From the NCBI RefSeq assembly GCF_007752345.1, contig NZ_CP036299.1:3621501-3685500 (forward strand): 64,000 bases of DNA. The letters run 5' to 3'. This DNA comes from Planctopirus ephydatiae (GTDB lineage: Bacteria > Planctomycetota > Planctomycetia > Planctomycetales > Planctomycetaceae). Of the stretch, positions 8,512 to 18,861 are shown in pieces; positions within the stretch are counted from its first letter, which is position 1, and each line of letters begins with the position of its first letter. The notes below the pieces were generated by a model. The model was not told the DNA's origin. It saw only the letters and a program-made list of their open reading frames with translations, and ran no database searches. Both the position numbers and the translations under genes were made by a program.

Positions 8512-10629
8512 TTAGTCTTGAGCAGGAAGTGCCTGCACAGCGTCGATAATGACATGGCCATCGGTCTTGTCATTCGAGATGACGACATTCAACGTCTGCC
8601 CCGCATTTAATGTCATGCGGCCCAGAGTATGAAAGCCATCTTTCCCGGCAGCATTTCGCTGATTGACACTGGTCTCGGTTCGTAACGTCCCTGCTTCAAC
8701 CACGACTGGAACATTACTGGCACGATTGGCATTCGGAGTCCAGCTCATACGAATGTCATAACTCCCTGTCTTGGGAATCTTCAGTTCGAAAAGAGCCGAT
8801 TTCTCCCCCTTCTGCTCGTTTCCATCGGTCTGATATCCACTCCCCACAAATCCGCTGATCGAACCGCTGGCTGTCCATTCGCCTTTGGTTCTTGCCAAAG
8901 CGTCATCGACGACAACCCCAGGCAGTGAACTTGGCACAATCCCCGCTGCTCCACCGCGAGCACCTTGCCATTCCAGCACCTGCTTGTCCTCCAGCAGTTT
9001 TTCCCTCAGCTTTGCGTAATCAACATCTTGAACGGATGTTTTTCCATCGATGGCAAAGCTGGCTGCTGTCGCTGCCGACTGCCCGAGCACCATAAAAACA
9101 GGCTCCATGCGAATCGAACCATAAGAGATGTGCGAGGCCGACAAGCACACCGGCACCAGCAGATTGGTGACGTGCTCTTTTGCCGGGCGAATGCTCTTGT
9201 AGGAAATGGGGTAGGGGGGGACACCCACCTGAATATCGCCTTCGTTCCGCACGTAGCCTTCTTTGGTCACATACCGCTGGCAGTTGTGCGAATCCATGTT
9301 GTAAGCGCCCATGCCGACTGAATCTTCGGCTGTGACCTTGCGCTGGCAGTTGTGCTGAGTCATTACGTAATCCGAGATCATGCGACGAGCCTCACGCACA
9401 TAAAGTTGCGGCGGCCAGTTATCGGTCTCCACAAACTCGTCTTTGGCCAGCCCTAACTTCTGGAAATGGTCGCGAATTTCCTGCGGTACGCGCGGATGAT
9501 TCGCCAGTGTCCACATCAGACCCTGCTGGTATCGCTTGTGGTCATCGATGATGGCCTGTCGTTTGGCATAGTCGGCATCAGGATACTCGTAGTTTGCCCC
9601 AATATAATCCGTCGAAACCGCGAAATTGTTATTCGTGTCGGTCTTACGATTGGGCATCCAGACCGGGTTCCACGACTTACGATGATCACCCGCCTCGCAG
9701 TTCCTGAGCACCAGCTCGTACGTTTTTTCGTCATAACCTTCGGGCTTTGGCCAGGCACGGCGATTCTCGGCCACATCGGTCGTACACATGCGATAGTTAT
9801 AAGCCTGCACGCGATGATCACCAGCACCCTCTTCTCCAGGGCCACCGGCCTGAATCAGAGGAATCAGCCCACTCTCTGGCTTACCTGGAATCACATAAGG
9901 GTCAACCTTGTGTGTGAACTGATGGTGAGTCGATTTTTCCACGCGAATCCCGTTCAGTGTCTCGCCGTAAACGCTTTCCCCCTCGCGACCCACATGATAA
10001 GGAACGCCAGCTTTGGCCATCAGGTCGCCTTCATAGGTGGCGTCGATAAACACCTTGCCCGTGTAGACCTTTCCCGATTCCATGCTGATCGATTCAATGG
10101 CTCTGGTTGTGGGATTTTTCTTCACACCATTCTTGAGATCGAGCCGCTCATTCATCACGACTTGAATCGTGGGGTATTCAGCCAGCCAGTCTTTATAAAC
10201 CTTCATCGCGACATGTGGCTCAAAGGTCCACATTTCGTTCTCACCACTCGATTTACGCCGCTCATTGTACTTGGAAGCGCTTTCATGCACCCAGTTTTTA
10301 GGGTCGGCATACCATTTTCCGACACGCTGATAGAACTCACGCGAAAGCCCGCCAATGGCGGCTTTATTTCCAATATCAGTGGCCCCGAGTCCACCCGTCG
10401 TCAATCCGCCCAGATGATTCGAAGGCTCGATGAGGACAACCGTTTTCCCCAATCGAGCCGACTGAATCGCCGCAGCAATCCCACCCGACGTCCCACCATA
10501 AACCACAACATCAGACGACTTGACTTCTACTGACGTGACCTGCCCCAACAGCGAAGTGACCAATGGAACGCTGATCGCACACAGCGTCAGGGTTGCCATA
10601 ACCAGCAAGCGAAAACTGCGAAGCATCAT
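8512..10629 (-). CDS. secreted FAD-dependent oxidoreductase with golvesin-like C-terminus
   Basis: After a signal peptide (MMLRSFRLLVMATLTL, cleavage near GQVTS) comes a Rossmann dinucleotide-binding motif VVVYGGTSGGIAAAIQSARLGK and LIEPSNHLGGLTTGGLGATD. This is the hallmark of the FAD_oxidored family common in planctomycetes. The last ~120 residues resemble the golvesin C-terminal/xanthan-lyase CBD-like beta domain (FELKIPKTGSYDIRMSWTPNANRASNVPV). The product is therefore probably periplasmic and active on a carbohydrate or related polymer; the substrate is unknown. The ATG at 10629 was chosen because AGAGGTG precedes it; an in-frame start at 10686 would bury the signal peptide. The XRE-cupin regulator gene lies directly upstream on the same strand. 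Confidence 0.85.
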   Translation of the reverse strand: MMLRSFRLLVMATLTLCAISVPLVTSLLGQVTSVEVKSSDVVVYGGTSGGIAAAIQSARLGKTVVLIEPSNHLGGLTTGGLGATDIGNKAAIGGLSREFYQRVGKWYADPKNWVHESASKYNERRKSSGENEMWTFEPHVAMKVYKDWLAEYPTIQVVMNERLDLKNGVKKNPTTRAIESISMESGKVYTGKVFIDATYEGDLMAKAGVPYHVGREGESVYGETLNGIRVEKSTHHQFTHKVDPYVIPGKPESGLIPLIQAGGPGEEGAGDHRVQAYNYRMCTTDVAENRRAWPKPEGYDEKTYELVLRNCEAGDHRKSWNPVWMPNRKTDTNNNFAVSTDYIGANYEYPDADYAKRQAIIDDHKRYQQGLMWTLANHPRVPQEIRDHFQKLGLAKDEFVETDNWPPQLYVREARRMISDYVMTQHNCQRKVTAEDSVGMGAYNMDSHNCQRYVTKEGYVRNEGDIQVGVPPYPISYKSIRPAKEHVTNLLVPVCLSASHISYGSIRMEPVFMVLGQSAATAASFAIDGKTSVQDVDYAKLREKLLEDKQVLEWQGARGGAAGIVPSSLPGVVVDDALARTKGEWTASGSISGFVGSGYQTDGNEQKGEKSALFELKIPKTGSYDIRMSWTPNANRASNVPVVVEAGTLRTETSVNQRNAAGKDGFHTLGRMTLNAGQTLNVVISNDKTDGHVIIDAVQALPAQD

Positions 10630-10729
10630 CAGGGCACCTCTGGAAGTCGGTGGATTGCTGAACCTCTGTGATTCATAGATCAACAACTGTTTATACCAGA
10701 GTCCACTTCAAAAAGCACCTGGCCAGACC

Positions 10730-11320
10730 TCACTCGTAGATCACGACTAGAAAAGTCAGAGCATCTCCTTTGCCGAGATTTTCGATGGCATGCGGGACAT
10801 CCGCGCGGTAGCTCGCCGAGTCCCCTTTGCCGAGTTCCTGCTTTTCGCCTGCTGAGTGAATGCAAATTCGCCCCTGCTCAACCGTGATGAATTCACGGGT
10901 CTTCTGAAAATGAGCTTCACTGCGAAGAGCACGTCCCGGTTTGATTCGCAGCTGGTAAAACTCGACATCCTTTTCCAGCGGCAATGGAGAGAGCGTCCGA
11001 ATCTCACAGTCTTCATCGCTTCGATACAGATGCGCGGGATCATCCCCTCGAATGACATGAATGCCTGGGGCCACATGCGGTGTTTCCACAAGCTGGCCAA
11101 TTGTCAGCCCAAAAGCCTGAGCAATTCGCGCAGTCACAGCCAGGGTAGGATTCGCCTGATTTCTCTCAATCTGACTGAGCATGGACCGACTCACACCGCT
11201 CGCCGAACTCAGTTGATCAAGTGACCAGCCATTCTGCTGTCTCAACTCACGCACACGGTGACAAAGCATTTGACTAATTGCGTCACTGGGCGTAGGCAGA
11301 TCTGATGAGAGAGATGTCAT
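10730..11320 (-). CDS. XRE-family regulator with cupin domain
   Basis: A 196-residue DNA-binding protein of the XRE-cupin (PuuR/SutR-like) class. The N-terminal helix-turn-helix (about 15-70) contains LRQQNGWSLDQLSSASGVSR and SMLSQIERNQANPTLAVTARIAQAFG. The C-terminal RmlC-like cupin (about 95-190) has FYQLRIKPG, SEAHFQKTREFITVEQG and DVPHAIENLGKGDALTF. Such proteins sense small metabolites through the cupin. ATG 11320 is preferred over a TTG at 11386. The gene is divergent from tdh-kbl and just upstream of the FAD oxidoreductase gene, so control of one or both is likely. A perfect palindrome lies in the shared intergenic region. Confidence 0.9.
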   Translation of the reverse strand: MTSLSSDLPTPSDAISQMLCHRVRELRQQNGWSLDQLSSASGVSRSMLSQIERNQANPTLAVTARIAQAFGLTIGQLVETPHVAPGIHVIRGDDPAHLYRSDEDCEIRTLSPLPLEKDVEFYQLRIKPGRALRSEAHFQKTREFITVEQGRICIHSAGEKQELGKGDSASYRADVPHAIENLGKGDALTFLVVIYE

Positions 11321-11476
11321 CGCGGAATTTTCATTCGTTTTGAGGATCGAAAAACCATCTCCCCGATTTTTCGAGAGATAATGCAATTTTTCGCTTGTTG
11401 TGATGCTTCAAAGATTCTAACATACCGGAGGCAATTTCCACTATATTAAACAACGAATTCTCAGCCATAACACACA

Positions 11477-11495
11477 GGATCAATTTTATTGATCC
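11477..11495. promoter_or_regulatory. palindromic operator candidate upstream of tdh
   Basis: GGATCAAT-TTT-ATTGATCC is a perfect inverted repeat with 8-base arms and a 3-base spacer. It is centred at 11486 in the 205-base region between the XRE-cupin regulator and tdh, 30 bases before the tdh start. Size and symmetry fit a dimeric helix-turn-helix protein. Binding by the neighbouring regulator is inference. Confidence 0.6.
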
Positions 11496-11525
11496 CATTA
11501 AACACCCAGCAGACGAAAGTACTCC

Positions 11526-12554
<1,029 letters not shown>

Positions 12555-12671
12555 ATCTCTCCTTGCATTGAATATTGAGCAGGGTGCATGAAGTTCCGAC
12601 GGAATGCACCAGCTCATTTAACATCAACTGTTAAAAAACGACTATCTCTTTGCCTTCCTGAGATCGCCCAC

Positions 12672-13856
12672 ATGTCCACACGATTTCTCGAACATATATC
12701 CGGGCAACTGGATCAGATTCGAAGTGCCGGAACTTATAAGTCTGAGCGAGTCATCACGACTCCACAGAATTCAACCATTCAAGTTGCAGGAGGAAAGCCA
12801 GTCCTGAACTTCTGCGCGAATAACTATCTCGGTTTAGCACAGCATCCCGCAGTTCAAGCGGCGGCGGCCGAGGCTCTGGAGGAATGGGGCTACGGGCTAG
12901 CCTCAGTGCGTTTTATCTGTGGTACACAAGGGCTACATAAACAGCTTGAGAGCGCACTCAGCAAGTTTCTCGGAATGGAAGATACGATTCTTTACTCCTC
13001 CTGCTTCGATGCGAATGGCGGGCTGTTCGAAACATTGCTGGGAGCGGAAGATGCGATCATCTCTGATGCACTCAACCATGCGAGCATCATCGATGGTATC
13101 CGCTTATGCAAAGCTCAACGGTTTCGCTATGCCAACAACAATATGACCGAGCTTGAAGAACGACTTAAAGAAGCCTCCGGGGCTCGTTTTCGCCTCATCG
13201 CGACAGATGGAGTCTTCTCCATGGATGGCTACATCGCGAATCTTCCTGCAATCTGCGAACTGGCGGATAAGTATGATGCGATGATTATGGTCGACGATTC
13301 TCATGCTGTTGGTTTCACTGGCCCCAATGGGCGAGGAACGCACGAATATCATAACGTCATGGATCGCATTGACATTATGACCGGTACGCTTGGTAAAGCC
13401 CTGGGAGGTGCCAGTGGAGGCTATACCAGTGGACGCCAGCCGATCATTGATCTCTTGAGACAGCGTTCAAGACCTTACCTCTTCTCGAACACTCTTGCTC
13501 CTCCCATTGCTGCGGCTTCGCTCAAGGCGTTAGAGCTTCTGAGTGAATCGACTCATTTGCGTGATCAATTGGAGGCCAATACGGCCTGGTTTCGGAATGC
13601 ACTGCAAAGTGCGGGGCTGAAGGTGCTTCCGGGGACGCACCCCATCTGCCCGGTCATGCTGGGTGATGCCGCCCTGGCTGCTCAATTTGCAGATCGCATG
13701 CTAGCCGAAGGAGTTTATGTCATCGGCTTCTCTTACCCGGTCGTCCCCCAGGGACAAGCCCGCATTCGCACACAGATTTCAGCGGCTCACTCGCAACAAG
13801 ATCTGGAAACTGCAGCGACAGCATTTACTAAAGTCTGGAAAGAGCTGGCCGTCTAG
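12672..13856 (+). CDS. kbl: glycine C-acetyltransferase (2-amino-3-ketobutyrate CoA ligase)
   Basis: PLP enzyme of the alpha-oxoamine synthase family. It cleaves 2-amino-3-ketobutyrate with CoA to glycine and acetyl-CoA. From the ATG at 12672 the protein is 394 residues, close to the 398 of E. coli Kbl. An upstream in-frame ATG at 12588 would add 28 residues with no family counterpart. Recognisable motifs are [45 protein letters not shown] and the PLP-lysine segment [15 protein letters not shown]. It follows tdh by about 117 bases. No terminator is seen after it. Confidence 0.95.
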   Translation: MSTRFLEHISGQLDQIRSAGTYKSERVITTPQNSTIQVAGGKPVLNFCANNYLGLAQHPAVQAAAAEALEEWGYGLASVRFICGTQGLHKQLESALSKFLGMEDTILYSSCFDANGGLFETLLGAEDAIISDALNHASIIDGIRLCKAQRFRYANNNMTELEERLKEASGARFRLIATDGVFSMDGYIANLPAICELADKYDAMIMVDDSHAVGFTGPNGRGTHEYHNVMDRIDIMTGTLGKALGGASGGYTSGRQPIIDLLRQRSRPYLFSNTLAPPIAAASLKALELLSESTHLRDQLEANTAWFRNALQSAGLKVLPGTHPICPVMLGDAALAAQFADRMLAEGVYVIGFSYPVVPQGQARIRTQISAAHSQQDLETAATAFTKVWKELAV

Positions 13857-13930
13857 GCGATGTTGCCCCGCTAGAGATTTATCACCATCAAACGATTCTT
13901 GATTCTGCCTGGCTTCGACGGAGTTTTTCC

Positions 13931-16288
13931 ATGTCATATCGACACGTACTGATTTTGAGCCTCGCCTGCTGTCTATGGACAGAAAACCTCCTGGCGCAAT
14001 CAGGAAAATCACAAGGTACGAAGCCGACGGCAACGAAACCGGCAACCAAGCCCTCAGCCAAATCCTCATCCAAAAAAGGGGCTACTGCCCGCACAGAAAC
14101 CTCAAAGTTTGATCCAGAACTCTGGAAGCCGCACCAGGATTTTCTTCTGGAAGGTGTCACTGAGATCAAAATCAGTGGTGCTCCAGGAACAATCCTCCCT
14201 TACGGCCCCGAAGCTTTTCCTGTGGTGGTTTCGACCAACAAAGGGAAAACCAGTGTGGCAGCGGCGGCGGCGGAGTTTGGCAAAGGTCGAGTTGTGGCTT
14301 TTTGCCACAATGATCTGCTTGGCTCAGGTCCAGCCAATCACACGATGACTGGCCGCTTCATCAGCAACTGTATTGCCTGGGCTGGACACAAAGAAAAAGC
14401 CCCCGGCACAGTGAAGGTGGCTGTGATGGGGAAGCGAAATCTGTTTCAGCAACTGCAGTCCGCGAAGATCGCAGCCATTGAAGTTGGAGGGAAAAACTGG
14501 CTGGCACAAACTCGCGGAGCTGATGTCATCATTGCTGAAACTGATGGACTTGCTGATGACGAGCTCCGTGGCCTTGAAGCGTTCGTCAAGGACGGTGGAG
14601 GACTGATTTCCGTCACCTTGATCTGGGCGTGGCAACAATATGGCAAAGGGGGCAACGCCGCCACGGATAACCAATCAAACAAGCTCTTCTCAAAGGCGGG
14701 CATTGTCTGGCTGGATGCCACACAAGAAGGTCAGGATGAGATTTTCAAAGTCATTAATCCGGTTCCAAAGTTTTCCAATGCCGGCTATGCCACCCAGCAT
14801 CTTAAGGATGCGTTAGAGACGAAAGTCCCACCCACTGCCGAAGAAATGGCAATGATTGCCTCCACTCTGGAACCAGCACTGGTGGGCATTCCCTGGAAGA
14901 TGGATCACGGAGTGGTGGCACAACTGATTGCTTTTGTCGAAGACCTCAAAAAACAGATCCCAGTGCCTACGTCGAAACAACCGGTCAAAGCCAAACAGGC
15001 CGACGCCAAGTTGCTCGTTGGTCTTCAGACAGGTTACTACCTGCAGCTTCCGTTGGAAGAGATGAAGCCTGCTCCGACGGCGTCGGTTTTTCCGGGGGCA
15101 GTTCCAGCAAATGCTAAAAAGGTCACTCGAAAAGTGATAATCAACACCGAAACCACTCGCTGGAAAAGCACAGGGCTTTATGCGGCCCCGGGAACGCTGG
15201 TAAAGGTCAAAGTTCCCCGAAACATTGTGGGCCAGAAGTTTGAAATCCAGATTGGCAGTCACTCGGATTCCCTCTGGTCGAAAGATGAATGGAAGCGACC
15301 ACCGGCAGTCATCCGCCAGTTCCCCATCGACAAAGTCGAGTTTGAAGTTGGCAATGCTTATGGAGGGTTAATCTACGTTGTCGTTCCCGAGAAAACTCCT
15401 GCCGGGAAGTTTGAAGTCGAGTTTTCGAATGTGGTCGATGCACCCTATTTTGTGCATGGCGAAACGGATATCAGCGACTGGCGATTTACGATTCGTAACT
15501 ATCCCGCCCCCTGGGCCGAACTGGAGACGAGACACCTTGTCATTACGGTTCCCAGCGAACTCGTCCGTAAGCTCGATTTTCCAGATAAGCTCATGAACCA
15601 CTGGGCCGCAGTCCTCGATGCCTGTGCTGATCTCTACTCGATTTCGAGAAATCGACCTTATGCCGAGCGTTTTGTGTTTGATGATCAGATCAGTGCCGGG
15701 TTCATGCACAGTGGTTATCCCATCATGTGCTTTACAAATCCCTCGGCACCCGAAGTTGTCGATCTCAATTTCCTTGAGAACAAAGGGGGTTGGGGTTTCT
15801 ATCACGAGTTAGGCCATAATCACCAAAAGGGAGATTGGACTTTCCAGGGGACAGGTGAAGTGACGAACAACCTCACACCTCTGTATGTCATTGACACCCT
15901 CACACCCAAAGCTTTTTCTCACGATGCGATTCAACAGCCAGAGCGTGACAATCGCGAACGCAAATATGTCACGAACGGTGCTCCTTTCAGCACCTGGCAG
16001 GAAGATCCTTTCCTCGCTCTGACCATGTACATTCAGCTCAAGGAGCAATTCGGCTGGCAACCCTTCCGTGATGTCTTCCTCGAATACGAAAAGCTTCAGA
16101 AAGACGAGCGTCCCAAATCGGAAATGGATAAACGCGATCAGTGGATGATGCGGTTTTCACGTAAAGTGAATCGCAATTTAGGGCCGTTTTTCCAATATTG
16201 GGGAGTCCCCACGAGTGAAAATGCCCGCCAGATGATTAAAGATCTCCCCACCTGGATGCCACCTGGGAGACCCGGTTCGCAAACCTGA
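13931..16288 (+). CDS. secreted M60-type (enhancin-like) metallopeptidase
   Basis: A 785-residue exported protein. After the signal peptide (MSYRHVLILSLACCLWTENLLAQ) comes a short Lys/Thr/Ser/Pro-rich linker. A region with alpha/beta character (about 75-260, with GRVVAFCHNDLLG, ADVIIAETDGL and LEAFVKDGGGLISV) resembles the glutamine-amidotransferase-like folds seen in planctomycete exported proteins. The C-terminal half is the M60 peptidase: HELGH at residues 625-629 with a downstream Glu643 fits the HEXXH-X(8-28)-E gluzincin motif. Family members act on mucin-like or glycosylated proteins. It sits 75 bases after kbl, though no metabolic link is obvious. Confidence 0.85.
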   Translation: MSYRHVLILSLACCLWTENLLAQSGKSQGTKPTATKPATKPSAKSSSKKGATARTETSKFDPELWKPHQDFLLEGVTEIKISGAPGTILPYGPEAFPVVVSTNKGKTSVAAAAAEFGKGRVVAFCHNDLLGSGPANHTMTGRFISNCIAWAGHKEKAPGTVKVAVMGKRNLFQQLQSAKIAAIEVGGKNWLAQTRGADVIIAETDGLADDELRGLEAFVKDGGGLISVTLIWAWQQYGKGGNAATDNQSNKLFSKAGIVWLDATQEGQDEIFKVINPVPKFSNAGYATQHLKDALETKVPPTAEEMAMIASTLEPALVGIPWKMDHGVVAQLIAFVEDLKKQIPVPTSKQPVKAKQADAKLLVGLQTGYYLQLPLEEMKPAPTASVFPGAVPANAKKVTRKVIINTETTRWKSTGLYAAPGTLVKVKVPRNIVGQKFEIQIGSHSDSLWSKDEWKRPPAVIRQFPIDKVEFEVGNAYGGLIYVVVPEKTPAGKFEVEFSNVVDAPYFVHGETDISDWRFTIRNYPAPWAELETRHLVITVPSELVRKLDFPDKLMNHWAAVLDACADLYSISRNRPYAERFVFDDQISAGFMHSGYPIMCFTNPSAPEVVDLNFLENKGGWGFYHELGHNHQKGDWTFQGTGEVTNNLTPLYVIDTLTPKAFSHDAIQQPERDNRERKYVTNGAPFSTWQEDPFLALTMYIQLKEQFGWQPFRDVFLEYEKLQKDERPKSEMDKRDQWMMRFSRKVNRNLGPFFQYWGVPTSENARQMIKDLPTWMPPGRPGSQT

Positions 16289-16316
16289 TCGACCACGAGT
16301 TCCCTGATACTTCATT

Positions 16317-16973
16317 ATGCCGTTTCTGTATTTTCTCGAGCATCTCTCTGTCGCCTTTGGGGCCATTGCCGGTGTGCTTGCCGGCCGTGGAAAGCGAGTC
16401 GATCTGTTTGGGATTCTGGTTCTCGGAATGGTCACTGCTACTGGAGGAGGGACCTTACGAGACCTGATTCTCGACGTCCCGGTCTTCTGGCTGAAAGATC
16501 CGAATTTTGTTTACACGGTGGTGGTTGCATCGTGCCTGATGTTCGTGACGGCACGCTACCGCAAAACTCCCCTGAAGCTCCTAATCTTCGCCGATGCCGC
16601 TGGGCTGGCGTTTGTCGCTATCGTAGGGACATCCAAGACACTCTCGCTGGGGCATGCGGGAATCATCTGCATTGTGATGGGCGTAACCAGCGGAGTCGCT
16701 GGTGGGATTATTCGAGATGTCCTCTGCAGCGAATTCCCCAGCATCTTCCGCATTGATTTCTACTGGTACGCGACAGCAGCCTTTTGCGGTGCCTGCTGCT
16801 ATCTGGCACTTCACTTGGTGCAGGGGCCCAACCCGATCAACCTCATCGTCTCTTCCGCCTTGATTCTGATCCTGAGACTGGCGGCACTTCGGTATCGCTG
16901 GCGGCTTCCCGAATTCCGTACGCACGAAGACACCCACACCATCTCGGTCGATAAACTTCCTCCAGTGGCTTAA
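16317..16973 (+). CDS. TRIC/UPF0126 membrane protein (glycine-transporter family)
   Basis: A 218-residue polytopic inner-membrane protein with two internally similar halves. Each half carries a glycine-rich, Arg-Asp-ended signature: ATGGGTLRDLIL near residue 40 and SGVAGGIIRDVL near residue 125. This duplication defines UPF0126 (YadS-type), related to trimeric intracellular cation channels and called a glycine-transporter family in domain databases. About seven hydrophobic helices are visible, with a polar C-terminal tail. It begins 28 bases after the M60 peptidase gene, downstream of the glycine-producing tdh-kbl pair. That makes a glycine role plausible, but it is inference. Confidence 0.88.
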   Translation: MPFLYFLEHLSVAFGAIAGVLAGRGKRVDLFGILVLGMVTATGGGTLRDLILDVPVFWLKDPNFVYTVVVASCLMFVTARYRKTPLKLLIFADAAGLAFVAIVGTSKTLSLGHAGIICIVMGVTSGVAGGIIRDVLCSEFPSIFRIDFYWYATAAFCGACCYLALHLVQGPNPINLIVSSALILILRLAALRYRWRLPEFRTHEDTHTISVDKLPPVA

Positions 16974-16988
16974 CTCAGGCAGCCTGAA

Positions 16989-17732
16989 TCAACGGGTGAG
17001 AGCCACCGCCTCTTCAACGCGAATCGTTCCTTCGTAAATCGCGCGACCGATAATCGCTCCCACCAGATGGGGCTGCTCCTGATGAACCGCCTCCAGGCGG
17101 CGCACATCGTCCAGGGTCGTCACCCCACCTGAAGCGATCACGGCAAAACCCAGATCGGCCAGACGCTGCATGTCGGCAATGGTCCCTTCGTCGACACCTT
17201 GCATCATGCCATCGTTGGCAATATTGGTATAGATCACCGCTGCGAGCGGGAGACCAACAAACTGCGATGCCAATTCCAGTGCCGAGACGGCCGAGACTTC
17301 GAGCCAACCCGCCGTCGCCACCTTTCCATCGCGAGCATCCAGTCCCAGGGCGATTCTCCCGGGATACTTTTTGACCAAATCTTGAAACCACGCCGGTTCT
17401 TTGAGTGCCTGCGTACCGATAATCGCACGGTCCAGGCCAACATCTTCGAGCATGAATCGCACTGATTCCTCGGAGCGAAACCCGCCTCCCAACTCACAGG
17501 GAATCGACAGCTCACTGACGATTGCTCTCACGATTTCATGATTCACGGGGTAGCCGGCTTTCGCTCCATCAAGATCGACCAGATGAAGCCGGTCTGCACC
17601 TGTGGCTGCCCATTTTTGGGCCATGGCGACCGGGTCATCACCAAAAACGGTCTCCAGGGCATAATCACCCTGGCGAAGTCGCACACATTTGCCTCCACGC
17701 AAATCGATTGCCGGCAGAATTTCCATCCCCAT
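16989..17732 (-). CDS. hisA: phosphoribosylformimino-AICAR-P isomerase
   Basis: Histidine biosynthesis enzyme that isomerises ProFAR to PRFAR, a (beta/alpha)8 barrel. From ATG 17732 the protein is 247 residues, the usual length. An ATG at 17726 is equally possible and a GTG at 17750 less likely. Typical segments are [74 protein letters not shown] and [13 protein letters not shown]. The two phosphate-binding half-barrel loops and the catalytic aspartates are present. hisH lies 161 bases upstream on the same strand; no other his gene is in the window. It converges with the TRIC-family gene. Confidence 0.96.
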   Translation of the reverse strand: MGMEILPAIDLRGGKCVRLRQGDYALETVFGDDPVAMAQKWAATGADRLHLVDLDGAKAGYPVNHEIVRAIVSELSIPCELGGGFRSEESVRFMLEDVGLDRAIIGTQALKEPAWFQDLVKKYPGRIALGLDARDGKVATAGWLEVSAVSALELASQFVGLPLAAVIYTNIANDGMMQGVDEGTIADMQRLADLGFAVIASGGVTTLDDVRRLEAVHQEQPHLVGAIIGRAIYEGTIRVEEAVALTR

Positions 17733-17893
17733 CACTTTCACTACAGACACGGATTCTCAAGAGACAGATCAACTTGCGCCAGAAGAAGTCAACCAAAGAC
17801 CAGGAATCTTCAATCTCGGAGACCTGTTGGCCGAAGAGACGACCTCATCTCCGAGCCGGTATTCGGAGTCAATTTTTGCCAATATGCATCAGA

Positions 17894-18556
17894 TCATTGG
17901 GCGGAAACTACGGGCAGTTCGTGAGAATTTCCCGTAGAACCTTGACCTTCCATACTCCGTGCAAAATTCTTCAATAATCTGAGTCCGGCGTTCTGGCTCT
18001 TCTCAGGATGAAACTGTGTTGCCAGAAGATTTCCTCGCGAGACAGAGGACACAAAACTTTCACCATGTGTCGTGGTCGTCGCAATGATAGAAGGATCCTC
18101 TGGAACCACAAAATAACTGTGGACAAAATAGAAAGTGGCATCCGAAGGGATACCTGTTAACTGCGGGACAGCTTTCTTGAGTTCGATCGTATTCCAACCC
18201 ATGTGAGGAATCTTCAACCCTTCACGAGAAGCGAAACGCCGTACGCTGCCACGAAAAATCCCCAGGCCCTGATATTCGCCGTCTTCATATCCCACATCAA
18301 ACAGCATTTGCAGGCCGAGGCAAATCCCAAGAAATGGCTTATCGGCTGCGATGTGCTCCTTGAGAGCAGGGATCAGATCGAGACGCTTAAGTTCGCTGAT
18401 CGCATCACGGAAGGCTCCCACACCGGGGAGAACCAGTCGATCAGCAGCAGCAATCTCTGCTGGCGTACTCACAATATGGGCGGTAGAACCAACCTTTTCG
18501 AAGCCCTTCTGGACGCTTCTCAGGTTCCCCATTCCATAATCCACAATCCCGATCAT
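17894..18556 (-). CDS. hisH: imidazole glycerol phosphate synthase, glutaminase subunit
   Basis: Class I glutamine amidotransferase that feeds ammonia to HisF. The start ATG 18556 gives [18 protein letters not shown], the standard N-terminus; a GTG at 18586 would add ten residues. The oxyanion strand [10 protein letters not shown], the nucleophile Cys in [13 protein letters not shown] and the His-Glu pair in [11 protein letters not shown] complete the triad. About 20 residues beyond LKNFARSME are extra and polar. hisA follows on the same strand after 161 bases; hisF is not in the window. Confidence 0.95.
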   Translation of the reverse strand: MIGIVDYGMGNLRSVQKGFEKVGSTAHIVSTPAEIAAADRLVLPGVGAFRDAISELKRLDLIPALKEHIAADKPFLGICLGLQMLFDVGYEDGEYQGLGIFRGSVRRFASREGLKIPHMGWNTIELKKAVPQLTGIPSDATFYFVHSYFVVPEDPSIIATTTTHGESFVSSVSRGNLLATQFHPEKSQNAGLRLLKNFARSMEGQGSTGNSHELPVVSAQ

Positions 18557-18756
18557 TTCACTGTCTTTCGCGACTTTATCAATCACACGGATCTCGCCAT
18601 GGCCTCATGACTGAACACCACCATACGCTTTCGGCAATTCGCGCGTAAAGCGACTGGATCGTGGCGGGCTTCTCCAAATACCTTTCACTTCGCACGGATG
18701 TGATCTCTCACAAAGCGGAAGGTTCAGGTCATTTTCTCTGAATGAGCAGTGACAGC
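18557..18756. other. intergenic region between hisH and the Pro/Ala-rich gene
   Basis: No gene is seen. With the terminator that follows, this is a stretch of about 305 bases. A 13-codon plus-strand frame with three consecutive His codons (18607-18648) points away from hisH and has no terminator in its own direction. Confidence 0.4.
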
Positions 18757-18805
18757 AAAAAAATCACCCCTTCAGCCGGTCGCAGGGTCCGGCCAAAGGG
18801 GTGAT
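18757..18805 (-). terminator. intrinsic terminator of the Pro/Ala-rich protein gene
   Basis: ATCACCCCTT and AAGGGGTGAT form a perfect 10-bp outer stem. GCCGG/CCGGC pairs inside it, and the structure spans 18763-18805. On the minus strand it is followed directly by a run of seven T. It lies about 55 bases after the stop of the 930-residue gene. Confidence 0.92.
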
Positions 18806-18861
18806 CGATCCTGACAGATTCGCCCCCAAGGGCTCAGGTCAATGCAGGAGTGATCTCGTCG

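Noticed and set aside
9466-10533. 355-residue plus-strand frame
   Set aside because: Lies wholly antisense to the FAD oxidoreductase gene and has no family features; opposite-strand shadow.
18607-18648. His-leader-like frame with CAC CAC CAT near hisH
   Set aside because: It is on the opposite strand, points away from hisH and has no terminator with a T-run in its own direction, so it cannot attenuate hisH.
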